DNA of 64,000 nucleotides from CANMUM01 sp965263365 (GTDB taxonomy: Bacteria > Pseudomonadota > Alphaproteobacteria > Rhodobacterales > Rhodobacteraceae): assembly GCA_965263365.1 (NCBI GenBank), contig OZ253672.1:2108001-2172000 (forward strand). Reading direction: 5' to 3'. The notes beneath the pieces are model-generated. The model was not told where the DNA came from. It made no database searches and saw nothing but the letters and a program-made list of their open reading frames with translations. Position 1 is the stretch's first letter. Every line of letters begins with the position of its first letter. The position numbers were made by a program, and so were the translations under genes. Of this stretch, positions 51,431-60,316 are shown piece after piece.

Positions 51431-52102
51431 TCAAATTAACCGTCGTCTCGCTTTTTGACTGAATTTTTCGCTGATGACTAAAGCAATGATAGAAACGGCA
51501 ATCGAAAAACCGGCAAGGACGATCACATTTGCTGTGCCGTTTATGCTTTCAAGTTCATTGTGGATTGCAAGGGGTAAAGTCTGTGTTTGACCCGGGATAT
51601 TTCCGACAAATGTGATGGTTGCGCCGAATTCTCCCATTGCCTTTGCAAAACATAAGATTGCGCCGACCCAAATACCGGGACTGGCAAGTGGAATCGTAAC
51701 ACGCCAGAATGTTGCGAAGGGATTTGCGCCAAGGGAACGTGCAGCCAGTTCCATCTGCGGATCGACGGCTTCAATTGCTTGGCGGATGGCTCTCACCATT
51801 AATGGAAACGCCATAATTGAAGCGGCGATGACGGCACCCGTCCAATGAAAGGCCAGCGAAAGATTGCAGCATGCGTCGAGCCACTTGCCTATGATTCCAT
51901 TGCGTCCGAGCAAAACAAGCAAGACATATCCAGTGACGACGGGTGGAAGAATGAGCGGCAAGTGAACCAATCCATTGAGAAGCTGCTTCCCCGTAAATTC
52001 GGTGCGCGCCAAAATGTAGGCGATGAAAATTGCAAATGGCATTGAGATTACAGTTGCGCCAAGTGCAACTAAAATAGAGAGTTGTATGGCGTCACTGATC
52101 AC
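51431..52102 (-). CDS. modB: Molybdate ABC transporter permease
   Basis: A 223-residue inner-membrane permease with five to six helices. The cytoplasmic EAA loop reads ELAARSLGANPFATFWRVTIPLA (key E, A, G and P positions), the contact site for the ATPase. It overlaps modA by GTGA. No modC ATPase follows; the next gene is an RNA methyltransferase on the same strand 178 bp away. Confidence 0.92.
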   Translation of the reverse strand: MISDAIQLSILVALGATVISMPFAIFIAYILARTEFTGKQLLNGLVHLPLILPPVVTGYVLLVLLGRNGIIGKWLDACCNLSLAFHWTGAVIAASIMAFPLMVRAIRQAIEAVDPQMELAARSLGANPFATFWRVTIPLASPGIWVGAILCFAKAMGEFGATITFVGNIPGQTQTLPLAIHNELESINGTANVIVLAGFSIAVSIIALVISEKFSQKARRRLI

Positions 52103-52926
52103 GGAAGGTCCTGCTGAAAATTGTTTTGAAGGGGCGCAAAATTATGTGCGATAAATATGTCTTGTGCAGGTTTATCTAAGAGATCGTCAATAAATTTTTG
52201 TGCGATATTTTTGATTTCGCTATGGGCTGTTACGGCCGCAGGATAGTAAATTCTTTTATGAAGGTCACGAGGTATGTATTCTAGGGTGCGACCGTTTTCA
52301 AGGTGCGTTGCATCACTGGCATATACAATTGCGTAGGGTGTTTCGCCTCGGTTTACAAAATTGAGGGCTTGCCGCACATTCGAGGATTGAACGACCAGGG
52401 GTTCAATCGCATTCCAAATTGATAAATTGGAAAGCGACTCTTTGGCGTAAATGCCGGCGGGAACTGTTTCGATATTGGCAAGCGCAATTTTTTGAGCGGA
52501 ATCATTTAAAATGTCCACAAGTGAGTCGAGTGTCACATCAGGCGCACTTTTATGGGCGATGAGAACAAGCTGATTACTGATAATATTTCGGCGCGTCGTC
52601 TTTTCAATAAGAGATTGAGCCTCTAGCCAGTCCATCCATTCTGGATTAGCCGTAATTATGATATCAGCGGGGGCGCCTTGGCGAATATGATGGGCGATGC
52701 GAGGCGAGCCAGCGTATGAAATCGTGACTTCGGTTTTGTTGTCTTGTTCCCATCGGTATGCGATTGCGTCAAGCGTATCTTTCATAGAGCTTGGTGCGAA
52801 TATTGTGATCTCTTGTGCATAGGTGGGCTGACCCCATAAGCTAAAAATACAAATAGTCAGGGATATGATTTTAAGTCGCGAGAAACGCGCCAAGTGCTTC
52901 AAAAATTTTTGGATATGAAAACACAT
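52099..52926 (-). CDS. modA: Molybdate-binding periplasmic protein
   Basis: A 275-residue protein with a signal peptide ending near GQPTYAQ and the ModA pattern ITIFAPSSMKDTLDAIA (oxyanion-binding serine), QGAPADIIITANPEWMDWL, AIYAKESLSNL-type segment and FVNRGETPYAIVYASDA. ATG 52926 was chosen; a longer frame overlaps tlyA and is not credible. It is 14 bp downstream of tlyA. Tungstate binding is possible as in other ModA proteins. Confidence 0.92.
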   Translation of the reverse strand: MCFHIQKFLKHLARFSRLKIISLTICIFSLWGQPTYAQEITIFAPSSMKDTLDAIAYRWEQDNKTEVTISYAGSPRIAHHIRQGAPADIIITANPEWMDWLEAQSLIEKTTRRNIISNQLVLIAHKSAPDVTLDSLVDILNDSAQKIALANIETVPAGIYAKESLSNLSIWNAIEPLVVQSSNVRQALNFVNRGETPYAIVYASDATHLENGRTLEYIPRDLHKRIYYPAAVTAHSEIKNIAQKFIDDLLDKPAQDIFIAHNFAPLQNNFQQDLP

Positions 52927-52940
52927 GGCATTAAGATAAT

Positions 52941-53669
52941 TTAAGTTTTGCGGGCTGCAAGTAAAAACTCGAGATTGCCATCTCCGCCCCTTATGGGGCT
53001 TTCTTTTTTCTCGAGGACTAACCATTTTTCACGATCTAAAAAGCTACACACATTTTCGAGCGCTTTTTCCTGCGCTGATTTTGATTTGACGATACCCCCT
53101 TTCCCAATTTCTTTAGGGGAAAGCTCGAATTGGGGTTTGACGAGTGCATATAAGCTTGAATGCGGCTTTGCAAGTTTGAGGGCATTGGGGAGGGCTTTGG
53201 TAAGCGATATAAACGAGAGGTCGCAGGTAATGATATCAAAATTTGGCCAAAGTAGATGGTCGATGGTATCATCGGAAATTGTTTTGACGTTGGTACGTTC
53301 TATATTTGAGACGCGGGGATCATTTCTGAGGATCGGCTTAAGCTGGTCATGTCCGACGTCAACAGCGAAGACATGCCGAGCGCCCTTATCTAATAAAACC
53401 TGTGTAAATCCGCCAGTTGATGCCCCTAGATCAAGCGCAACTTTACCATCGATCTGATCGAGTATTGCCAAAAGCTTTTGGGCGCCACGCGATACCCATT
53501 TTGCGTTTGGATCAGAGATCGTGATTTGACTTTCTGTTGACACCAGCGTTGAAGATTTGGTGATGGCCTTGTCGTCCACAAAGACATTTCCGTCTTTGAT
53601 GGCGCGTTGCGCGTTTGCACGAGATTCGCAAATTCCGCGATGAACAATTTCTTGATCAAGCCGCCTCAT
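52941..53669 (-). CDS. tlyA: TlyA-family rRNA 2'-O-methyltransferase
   Basis: A 242-residue protein: N-terminal S4 RNA-binding domain (MRRLDQEIVHRGICESRANA) and an FtsJ-like methyltransferase domain with LDLGASTGGFTQVLLDKGA and DLSFISLTKAL. Members 2'-O-methylate cytidines in 16S and 23S rRNA; older annotations call them hemolysins. ATG 53669 follows AAGAAGGA. It overlaps the preceding methyltransferase gene by ATGA. Confidence 0.92.
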   Translation of the reverse strand: MRRLDQEIVHRGICESRANAQRAIKDGNVFVDDKAITKSSTLVSTESQITISDPNAKWVSRGAQKLLAILDQIDGKVALDLGASTGGFTQVLLDKGARHVFAVDVGHDQLKPILRNDPRVSNIERTNVKTISDDTIDHLLWPNFDIITCDLSFISLTKALPNALKLAKPHSSLYALVKPQFELSPKEIGKGGIVKSKSAQEKALENVCSFLDREKWLVLEKKESPIRGGDGNLEFLLAARKT

Positions 53670-54172
53670 GTAATCCTTCTTCTTGAAAATTCTACGCTTT
53701 TGTTTCGTTTTATTTGCATCCATTCTTTGGGCGAAAGGTTATCGCGAAAGCCAGCCATATTTTTTGGCGCATCGATTAACAAAAGATAGCCACCTTTTTT
53801 GACAGAATTCAATAGTCGAGAAAAACACCGATTTCGGTCTGTTTCACTGAGCATGTGAAGTGTGCGATCTATGAGTAATATGTCGTAAGCTTTTTGAGGT
53901 GTGTAATCTAAAATGTTGGCAACAATACCTGAAATTTTTAAATTTTTGCCATTTTTTAAAAGATCATCAATCCCTGCTGATGATATATCAACGCCAGTGA
54001 CAGCGTGTCCAAGCGCTGCGATTGGTAAAGCGTCGCGTCCTTGACCACAACCTATATCAAGTACGTCGAGGGAGCGATCATCTAACCAATCAAAAAAATA
54101 CTTCACATCTGAATTGATTGACCCGAGTGCGTTTTTTTTGCTTTGGTAGAGTTTGTCGTAGTCATATGCCAT
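53666..54172 (-). CDS. Class I SAM-dependent methyltransferase (TehB/UbiE-like)
   Basis: A 168-residue Rossmann-fold methyltransferase. Motif I LDVLDIGCGQGRDALPIAALG, acidic end of strand 2 VTGVDIS, and DILLIDRTLHML (motif IV) followed by VKKGGYLLLID. The substrate is unknown; the compact form resembles TehB and other small-molecule methyltransferases. ATG 54172 is used; the frame runs much further upstream but over hemF on the other strand. It is coupled to tlyA. Confidence 0.82.
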   Translation of the reverse strand: MAYDYDKLYQSKKNALGSINSDVKYFFDWLDDRSLDVLDIGCGQGRDALPIAALGHAVTGVDISSAGIDDLLKNGKNLKISGIVANILDYTPQKAYDILLIDRTLHMLSETDRNRCFSRLLNSVKKGGYLLLIDAPKNMAGFRDNLSPKEWMQIKRNKSVEFSRRRIT

Positions 54173-54267
54173 AACTGATATATGCAATACATGCGACAAT
54201 TCGCCAAGATCAATCTCTTGCGTAAATGCAAATTCCCTCGTAAGCAAAAAGAGCCATGGAGGGCTGA

Positions 54268-55155
54268 ATGAGCGATATGCAAAATGAAAAAAAGAGCGTA
54301 AGTGCCTGGTTTCGGCAATTGAGAGATCAGATTTGTGCCGAATTTGAGCGCATCGAAGATGCGTTGAGTGAGGGGCCGTTTGCAAGCGAGCCCGCAGGGC
54401 GATTTGAGCGGAAAGAGACCAAACGTCAAGGTAATATCGATGAGGATGCGGGCGGCGGCGAGATGTCCGTAATGCGCGGGCGTGTTTTTGAAAAAGTGGG
54501 TGTGAATATTTCCACTGTTTATGGGACGCTAAGTCCGATGGCGCAAAAAGCGATGGCAGCGCGCAAGAATATTCCCGGTATGGAAAGCGATCCACGTTTT
54601 TGGGCATCTGGTATTTCTTTGGTCGCCCATATGCAAAATCCGCATGTGCCTGCGGTTCATATGAATACGCGCATGTTTTGGACCCCTCATGGTTGGTGGT
54701 TCGGTGGTGGTGGTGATTTGAATGCGCCGATACCACAAGATGAGGATGTCGCGTTTTTTCATAACATTTATAAAAAACACTGCAATCTTCATGATGAGAC
54801 ATACTATCCCCGATTCAAAGAGTGGGCGGATGAGTATTTTATGATCAAACATTGGGGGCATGCGCGTGGTCAGGGTGGTATTTTTTATGATGATCTTTGT
54901 ACGGAAAACTGGGATGCGGATTTTGCGTTTACCCAAGATGTTGGCCGCGCATTTTTGGCGGCTTATATTCCGATTGTTGAAAAACATATGAATGATGACT
55001 GGACTGAAAACGACCGAGAAATTCAGCTTATCTATCGGGGTAAATATGCAGAATTCAACTTGGTTTATGATCGTGGTACCCATTTTGGACTTGCAACAGG
55101 GCATAATCCCGAAGCTGTTTTGATGAGCTTACCGCCCGTTGCAAAGTGGCCATAA
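54268..55155 (+). CDS. hemF: Coproporphyrinogen III oxidase, oxygen-dependent
   Basis: A 295-residue enzyme for aerobic heme synthesis. Motifs: GGEMSVMRGRVFEKVGVN, HMNTRMFWTPHGWWFGGGGDL (key HxNxR and WFGGG), KEWADEYFMIKHWGHARGQGG (trimmed), and LVYDRGTHFGLATG near the end. ATG 54268 follows GGAGGG. It is divergent from the methyltransferase-tlyA pair. Together with hemE and hemJ it supplies three consecutive late steps of the pathway. Confidence 0.97.
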   Translation: MSDMQNEKKSVSAWFRQLRDQICAEFERIEDALSEGPFASEPAGRFERKETKRQGNIDEDAGGGEMSVMRGRVFEKVGVNISTVYGTLSPMAQKAMAARKNIPGMESDPRFWASGISLVAHMQNPHVPAVHMNTRMFWTPHGWWFGGGGDLNAPIPQDEDVAFFHNIYKKHCNLHDETYYPRFKEWADEYFMIKHWGHARGQGGIFYDDLCTENWDADFAFTQDVGRAFLAAYIPIVEKHMNDDWTENDREIQLIYRGKYAEFNLVYDRGTHFGLATGHNPEAVLMSLPPVAKWP

Positions 55156-55173
55156 TTACATCTCAGACGAGGG

Positions 55174-55602
55174 CTAAGGTTGATAACGTTCTGTGGTGAG
55201 TAATAAGTGAGTTTCAGAGCCAATAATACCGTTGATCATTCTGATTTCTGTCAGGATTTGATCCAGTCTAGTTAGGCTGGGTGCGGAAATACGGATGATA
55301 ATATCCCATTGACCATTCGTGTTGTGCACGGTTTCAATTTCCGGCAAGTTAAAAAGCTTGCGCTTTATAGGCTTTTTGTCAAGTTTTTCGATTTTGATGA
55401 AAGTGAGGGCCTCGACGCGCGTTTCGCTCGGATGATTGCCAAGTAATATTGTAAAGCCTTCGATAATTCCCTTTTCTTTGAGTTTTTGAATTCGCGCTTT
55501 TACGGTTGCGCGTGTTGTCCCAATATGATGCGCAAGATTACTAACCGCTTCGCGACTATTGCGTTTGAGAAGTTCGATGAGTTTTCGGTCTAGATTATCC
55601 AA
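55174..55602 (-). CDS. Lrp/AsnC-family regulator of the arginine-proline module
   Basis: A protein of 142 residues from TTG 55602 (LDNLDRKLIELLKRN, the typical family beginning, with AAGGTG 7 nt upstream). Helix-turn-helix SNLAHHIGTTRATVKARIQKL, then the RAM domain (EALTFIKIEKL ... NGQWDIIIRIS). Longer starts at 55611 or 55632 are possible. It is divergent from arginase with an operator array between, so arginine, ornithine or proline is a reasonable effector. Its own start codon lies inside one operator copy, implying autoregulation. Confidence 0.87.
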   Translation of the reverse strand: MDNLDRKLIELLKRNSREAVSNLAHHIGTTRATVKARIQKLKEKGIIEGFTILLGNHPSETRVEALTFIKIEKLDKKPIKRKLFNLPEIETVHNTNGQWDIIIRISAPSLTRLDQILTEIRMINGIIGSETHLLLTTERYQP

Positions 55603-55648
55603 TATGATCACCTTATAAAACAATATGAACAATTCTTATATCATATTG
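55600..55648. promoter_or_regulatory. Phased Lrp/AsnC operator array
   Basis: CAATATGA occurs at 55600-55607 and 55621-55628, and its reverse complement TCATATTG at 55641-55648. Spacing of 21 and 20 bp places the copies on one face of the helix, the pattern expected for an oligomeric Lrp-type regulator. It controls the divergent regulator and arginase genes by inference. Confidence 0.7.
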
Positions 55649-55697
55649 TACAATTTTTGCGATCTTTTTTTGTCCCGTGATGTGAGAGAATTCAGAT

Positions 55698-56621
55698 ATG
55701 AAAAATATTGAACTTATCCCAATTCCATTTGATTTGGGCGCGAGCCAGCTTGGTTGTCGCATGGGGCCCGATGCGCTGATCGTCGCGGGTCTTCAAAAAA
55801 ATTTGGTTGAGCTTGGCCATATCGTTGAATGTAGCGAACCGATAATTTTAGATAAATCCAAACGCATTGCGCATACAAATAAGGCGCTTAAAAATCTCGC
55901 AGAAGTGAGCACCATTACAGCAAAGATAAAGCGGAGAATAGCAGAACTCGATCTACAGAGTTTTCCAATATTTATGGGTGGCGATCACTCGATTTCGGCT
56001 GGCACGGTTTCTGCTTTGGCTGCGCATCCTAAATTGAAAAATCGACCGCTTTACGTGCTTTGGCTTGATGCCCATACAGATTTTCACAGCCTCGATACGA
56101 CTCAAAGTGGCCATTTGCATGGGACACCCGTCGCATATTTTACGGGACAAGCCGGTTTTGAAAATGGCTTCCCAGCGATTTCCGATTTTGTCGCCGAAAA
56201 GAATATTGCGATGATGGGCTTGCGCTCGGTAGATTTGGCAGAAAGAGAGCGAATAAAAAATACCGACATATTAACTCATGACATGCGCGTGATTGATGAG
56301 CATGGTGTTGGAAAGCTTCTCAGTTCTTTTCTTAAAAAAGTCAAAGAAGATAACGGATGGTTGCATGTGAGTTTTGACGTGGATTTTTTAGACCCAACGA
56401 TCGCACCGGCTGTCGGCACAACCGTGCCAGGGGGTGCGAATTTCAGAGAGGCTCATTTGGTTATGGAGTTGCTTTACGAGAGCGGTGTTGTGTCATCGCT
56501 TGATTTGGTTGAGTTGAATCCATTTCTTGATGAAAAGGGCAAAACAGCGCGCTTATTGGTTGATCTTACATCGTCATTATTCGGTAAGCGGATTATGGAT
56601 CGAAAAACGAGGAGTTTTTAG
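55698..56621 (+). CDS. rocF: Arginase
   Basis: A 307-residue binuclear manganese enzyme hydrolysing arginine to ornithine and urea. Metal ligands are in FMGGDHSIS, LDAHTDFH and SFDVDFLDP; the ELNPFLDE motif near the end carries the conserved glutamate. Length and the PFDLGASQLGCRMGPDAL start are typical of true arginases rather than agmatinases. Downstream genes convert ornithine to proline. Confidence 0.95.
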   Translation: MKNIELIPIPFDLGASQLGCRMGPDALIVAGLQKNLVELGHIVECSEPIILDKSKRIAHTNKALKNLAEVSTITAKIKRRIAELDLQSFPIFMGGDHSISAGTVSALAAHPKLKNRPLYVLWLDAHTDFHSLDTTQSGHLHGTPVAYFTGQAGFENGFPAISDFVAEKNIAMMGLRSVDLAERERIKNTDILTHDMRVIDEHGVGKLLSSFLKKVKEDNGWLHVSFDVDFLDPTIAPAVGTTVPGGANFREAHLVMELLYESGVVSSLDLVELNPFLDEKGKTARLLVDLTSSLFGKRIMDRKTRSF

Positions 56622-56878
56622 TGGGAATTAGGTTCGTCACAAAATCATTACTATGCTTTACGGACATACAGGTAAGTGCTTTTTCGGGAAATTTTGGAGG
56701 GAGTTTAATCCAGAATATGAAGAAATACCGTGCGCGAATTTGCAAGGCAGGTGAAGGTTTTTTGACGTCACGCGCCGCGGAAATTTTTGCAGAAGTTTAC
56801 ACCGCTTTATTCAAGAAATTCTGCGCGCAAACGGGCGCGAACTGCTCGCTTCAAGTTTCTAAATGGGTAGGCAAATAA
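56621..56878 (+). CDS. Possible small protein between arginase and the CtlX-like gene
   Basis: An open frame of 85 codons begins at GTG 56621, overlapping the arginase stop (TAGTG), and ends 3 bp before the next gene. No family is recognised; the sequence is cationic with four cysteines and shows no signal peptide. ATG 56717 (MKKYRARICKAGEGFLTSRA) is an alternative start. The exact fit between coupled neighbours argues for coding; lack of any known relative argues against. It may be a decayed spacer. Confidence 0.35.
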   Translation: MGIRFVTKSLLCFTDIQVSAFSGNFGGSLIQNMKKYRARICKAGEGFLTSRAAEIFAEVYTALFKKFCAQTGANCSLQVSKWVGK

Positions 56879-56881
56879 GTT

Positions 56882-57805
56882 ATGAAAAATATTATTCAAG
56901 CACCGCAAGCTGTCGTTATGATCAGACCGCATCAGTTTTTTTCCAATCCGCAAACCGAAGGGGACAATGGATTTCAATCATCACTAAAATTGACAAAAAC
57001 GGAGAGTGCGCAGCGCGCTTATAAGGAGCATTCGCACACGGTGGAAAAATTGCGCTCAGAAGGTGTTGAGGTTCATCTTTTTGAAGATGATGGCACACGC
57101 GACACGCCAGATTCGGTCTTCCCAAACAACTGGTTTTCCACACATACTGGCGGTCAAATCGCTACTTATCCGATGTATGCCGAAAATAGACGCCGTGAGC
57201 GTCGTGGCGATATTATTGAGTTTTTAAAGCATAACTATAATGTACAGACCGTTTTTGATTATTCGGGTCTTGAAGAGGATATGCTCGCTCTCGAAGGTAC
57301 GGGTGCAATGGTTATCGATCATATTGGACGGATTGCATATACCGTTAAATCCAATCGTGCTGATCCTGTTTTATTAGAGCGTTTTTGTACTCATTTTAAC
57401 TATGAACCCATAGCGTTTGATGCAACAGATTCGGCTGGGCAACCCATTTACCACACGAATGTGCTTATGTGCATTGCGACAGAATTTGCGATGGTTGGAT
57501 TTGAAATGATTTCTGATAAAGCGCGCTGTGAGGTTATCAAAACGCGTCTTTCGGAATCAGGGCGCTTACTTGTTGATCTATCACGAGATCAAATCGCGCA
57601 ATTTGCTGGAAATGCGATTGAGCTAAGCGGTGAGAGGGGGCGCATTTTAGCGATTTCTCAAGTAGCGCTTGATACGCTAACTTCCGCGCAAATTGAAATA
57701 ATCGAACGTTCAGCCCGAATTGTGCCGATCTCAATCCCGACAATTGAAACCGCAGGCGGTTCTGTTCGCTGCATGATTGCGGGCGTGCATCTTACGAAAC
57801 GATAG
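56882..57805 (+). CDS. ctlX: Citrulline-utilisation hydrolase CtlX-like (amidinotransferase family)
   Basis: A 307-residue guanidine-modifying enzyme-fold protein. The PDSVFPNNWFSTH motif holds the catalytic acid, HTNVLMCIATEF the histidine, and the C-terminal TAGGSVRCMIAGVHL the nucleophile C297. This layout matches CtlX/arginine-deiminase-related proteins found beside ornithine cyclodeaminase. It probably hydrolyses citrulline or a related ureido compound to ornithine, feeding the next enzyme. It starts 3 bp after the preceding frame. Confidence 0.87.
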   Translation: MKNIIQAPQAVVMIRPHQFFSNPQTEGDNGFQSSLKLTKTESAQRAYKEHSHTVEKLRSEGVEVHLFEDDGTRDTPDSVFPNNWFSTHTGGQIATYPMYAENRRRERRGDIIEFLKHNYNVQTVFDYSGLEEDMLALEGTGAMVIDHIGRIAYTVKSNRADPVLLERFCTHFNYEPIAFDATDSAGQPIYHTNVLMCIATEFAMVGFEMISDKARCEVIKTRLSESGRLLVDLSRDQIAQFAGNAIELSGERGRILAISQVALDTLTSAQIEIIERSARIVPISIPTIETAGGSVRCMIAGVHLTKR

Positions 57806-57819
57806 GAAAAGGAGTTCAC

Positions 57820-58875
57820 ATGCAAAAGTCTTTAAATACTGTTCCATTTGTGAGCGTTGAGAATATGATGCGTTTGGCGCTTGATAAGGGCATGGCAAAT
57901 TGTATCGTGGAGATTGTCGGCTACCTTGAGGAGGATTTTAAACGTTGGCCGCTTTTTGATAAAACGCCGCGCGTGGCTTCGCATTCAAAAGAGGGTGTGA
58001 TTGAATTGATGCCGACATCTGATGGTATTGATTATGGGTTTAAATATGTAAATGGTCATCCGAAAAACATTAAGCAAGGCCTTCAAACGGTAACCGCATT
58101 TGGTCTACTCGCGTCGGTTGATAGTGGCTATCCTGTTTTGCTTTCGGAAATGACAGTGTTGACCGCACTTCGTACAGCGGCGACATCGGCATTGGCGACA
58201 AAGGTGCTCGCGCCAAAATCTGCAAAGCGTTTGGCATTGATTGGAAACGGAGCTCAAGCAGAATTTCAGGCCTTGGCTCTTAAAACCGTGAACGGAATTG
58301 AGGAACTACGTTTATATGATGTTGATCCGTCTGCGTCTTTGAAGGTCGCAAATAATCTTCGCGAAACCGGTTTAAATATTGTGATATGTGAGAGTGCAGA
58401 AGAAGCGTGTGCTGAGGCCGAAATTATCACAACCTGTACTGCCGATAAACAATATGCAACGATTCTTACTGATAACATGATTGGTGCTGGTGTTCATATT
58501 AACGGGATTGGCGGTGATTGTCCGGGTAAAACAGAGCTTCATAAAGATGTATTGCTAAGGTCGGAAATTTTTGTGGAGTATACACCGCAAACGCGTATCG
58601 AAGGTGATATCCAACAGCTTGATCCAGATTACCCTGTAACCGAAATTTGGGAGGTTATGGCCGGTCAAAAGCCAGGGCGTACGGATGACGCTCAGATTAC
58701 CCTTTTTGACGGTGTTGGGTTTGCGATCGAGGATTTTTCGGCGCTGCGTTGGCTTCGCGACTCCGTCAAGGGTTCGGAGAGATTTATCGAACTGGATATG
58801 ATTGCGGATCCCGACGAGCCGCGCGATCTATTTGGCATGGTGATGCGAGAAGCAGAACGCATGGAAGCGCGGTAG
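57820..58875 (+). CDS. ocd: Ornithine cyclodeaminase
   Basis: A 351-residue NAD-dependent enzyme converting ornithine to proline and ammonia. Motifs: SEMTVLTALRTAATSALATK (catalytic loop), ALIGNGAQAEFQ for NAD binding, and HINGIGGDCPGKTEL with the catalytic aspartate. GGDCPGK marks the ornithine cyclodeaminase rather than the mu-crystallin branch. RBS AAAGGAG precedes ATG 57820. Last gene of the arginine-to-proline operon. Confidence 0.94.
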   Translation: MQKSLNTVPFVSVENMMRLALDKGMANCIVEIVGYLEEDFKRWPLFDKTPRVASHSKEGVIELMPTSDGIDYGFKYVNGHPKNIKQGLQTVTAFGLLASVDSGYPVLLSEMTVLTALRTAATSALATKVLAPKSAKRLALIGNGAQAEFQALALKTVNGIEELRLYDVDPSASLKVANNLRETGLNIVICESAEEACAEAEIITTCTADKQYATILTDNMIGAGVHINGIGGDCPGKTELHKDVLLRSEIFVEYTPQTRIEGDIQQLDPDYPVTEIWEVMAGQKPGRTDDAQITLFDGVGFAIEDFSALRWLRDSVKGSERFIELDMIADPDEPRDLFGMVMREAERMEAR

Positions 58876-58910
58876 ATTTGGTTTTCGAAAACAAAAATTG
58901 TCAGTCTGAT

Positions 58911-59645
58911 TTATTCGGACTTGGCTTCAAAAACAGCACGTACCGCTGAGATCGCTTGATCAATTTCAATTTCATCGAAGCCCTTGATAACGATGTCTGC
59001 GAAATAGCGCCCGTTTTCTTCTTGAGGATAAGAGCCAATCGAAAGATTTCGATAATCTTGAGCAATTTGACCTAAGGGGCCTGCGATTTTACTTTCGGGC
59101 AAATTGATCGTAATCGATTGGCTCATTATTTTTTGGCCGGTTTCAATATGTGTGAGCGCATCATCTAGCATTTTCTCGAAAATTCGCGGAACTCCGGCGA
59201 GCGTAAATACGTTTTTGAGTTTAAAACCGGGAGCGTTTGATATTGGGTTTAAGATGAGTGTCGCTCCATCTGGTATGCGCGCCATTCGTAAGCGGGCATC
59301 GTTCAAGTCTGCCGCGCCATTTTTATAGTTTTTGATGAGCATTTTTTTCGCGTCTTCACGCACATCAATGCCAACCTCAAACGCGGCGGCAATGCAATCA
59401 GCGGTGATATCATCATGGGTTGGACCGATACCACCGGACGTAAACACGTAATCATAGTTCTGGCTTAACTCTTTTACAGTTGAAATAATTGTCTTCGCGT
59501 CATCTGGGATCATGCGTACTTCACTTAAACGTGCCCCGATTTCGTTTAGTCTTAACGCTAATACGCGCACGTTTATGTCTTGAGTGCGTCCTGAAAGAAT
59601 CTCGTCACCAATAACTGCAAATGCCACTTGCTTTTGTGAGTTCAT
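58911..59645 (-). CDS. CinA-like competence/damage-inducible protein, MoCF-binding domain only
   Basis: A 244-residue protein with the molybdopterin-binding-like domain of CinA: VIGDEILSGRTQDIN, YDYVFTSGGIGPTHDDIT and NAPGFKLKNVFTLAGVP. The C-terminal nicotinamide-nucleotide amidase domain of full CinA is absent, a common split in Alphaproteobacteria. Its precise role is unclear; ADP-ribose pyrophosphatase activity has been shown for related CinA domains. It overlaps the Lrp-type gene by ATGA. Confidence 0.9.
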   Translation of the reverse strand: MNSQKQVAFAVIGDEILSGRTQDINVRVLALRLNEIGARLSEVRMIPDDAKTIISTVKELSQNYDYVFTSGGIGPTHDDITADCIAAAFEVGIDVREDAKKMLIKNYKNGAADLNDARLRMARIPDGATLILNPISNAPGFKLKNVFTLAGVPRIFEKMLDDALTHIETGQKIMSQSITINLPESKIAGPLGQIAQDYRNLSIGSYPQEENGRYFADIVIKGFDEIEIDQAISAVRAVFEAKSE

Positions 59646-60154
59646 GTATTTTGACCGTCAGGCTCCGATCTCATTTCAACGACTTCAAAAGGTACGCCGG
59701 GTTCGTCTTTTCCACAACGAATGACAAGTGAAGTTTTGACGCTTGCAACGTTTTCCGCTGATGTGAGTTCTTCGGTTAGAAATTTTTGAAAACTTAAGAG
59801 ATCGGGTGCGATGCATTTTAAGATAAAATCGATTTCGCCGTTAAGCATATGACATTCGCGCACATAGGGAAGTTTGGATACGTGCTCTTCGAAAGCGATC
59901 AGATCGCTTTCCGCTTGGGAGTGTAAACCGACCATAGCGAAAACTTGGACTTCAAACCCAAGGACTTGTGCGTCAACATTTGCATGATAGCCTTTGATAA
60001 AACCGGCTTCTTCCAGTGCGCGTACGCGGCGAAGGCATGGGGGTGCGGATATGCCGACAGTTTGAGAAAGCTCAACATTTGTTATGCGTCCGTTTGCTTG
60101 AAGTTCGGCGAGAATTTTTCGGTCGATGGGATCGAGCTTAATTGTTGGCATCAT
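59642..60154 (-). CDS. Lrp/AsnC-family regulator, second copy
   Basis: A 170-residue protein with KLDPIDRKILAELQANGR at the start, helix-turn-helix NVELSQTVGISAPPCLRRVRALEE and a RAM domain (HMLNGEIDFILKCIAP). A C-terminal extension of about 15 residues follows. The SAPPCLRRV recognition helix is typical of the Lrp branch proper. It is divergent from trxB, an arrangement common in Rhodobacterales. The start may be either of two adjacent ATG codons. Confidence 0.92.
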   Translation of the reverse strand: MMPTIKLDPIDRKILAELQANGRITNVELSQTVGISAPPCLRRVRALEEAGFIKGYHANVDAQVLGFEVQVFAMVGLHSQAESDLIAFEEHVSKLPYVRECHMLNGEIDFILKCIAPDLLSFQKFLTEELTSAENVASVKTSLVIRCGKDEPGVPFEVVEMRSEPDGQNT

Positions 60155-60316
60155 TAGTTTCCAATTGAAATTTAAAATTATATATAAAGCTTCAACTGTT
60201 TTTGCGCAAGATTGTTTCGCAGAGTCTAAATATTATATTGGCTCTTGTCGGCTCATGGTCAAGGCGCTTATATAACATGCTCAATAATAATTTTTTGAAT
60301 GAAAAAAGGTTTTTTT

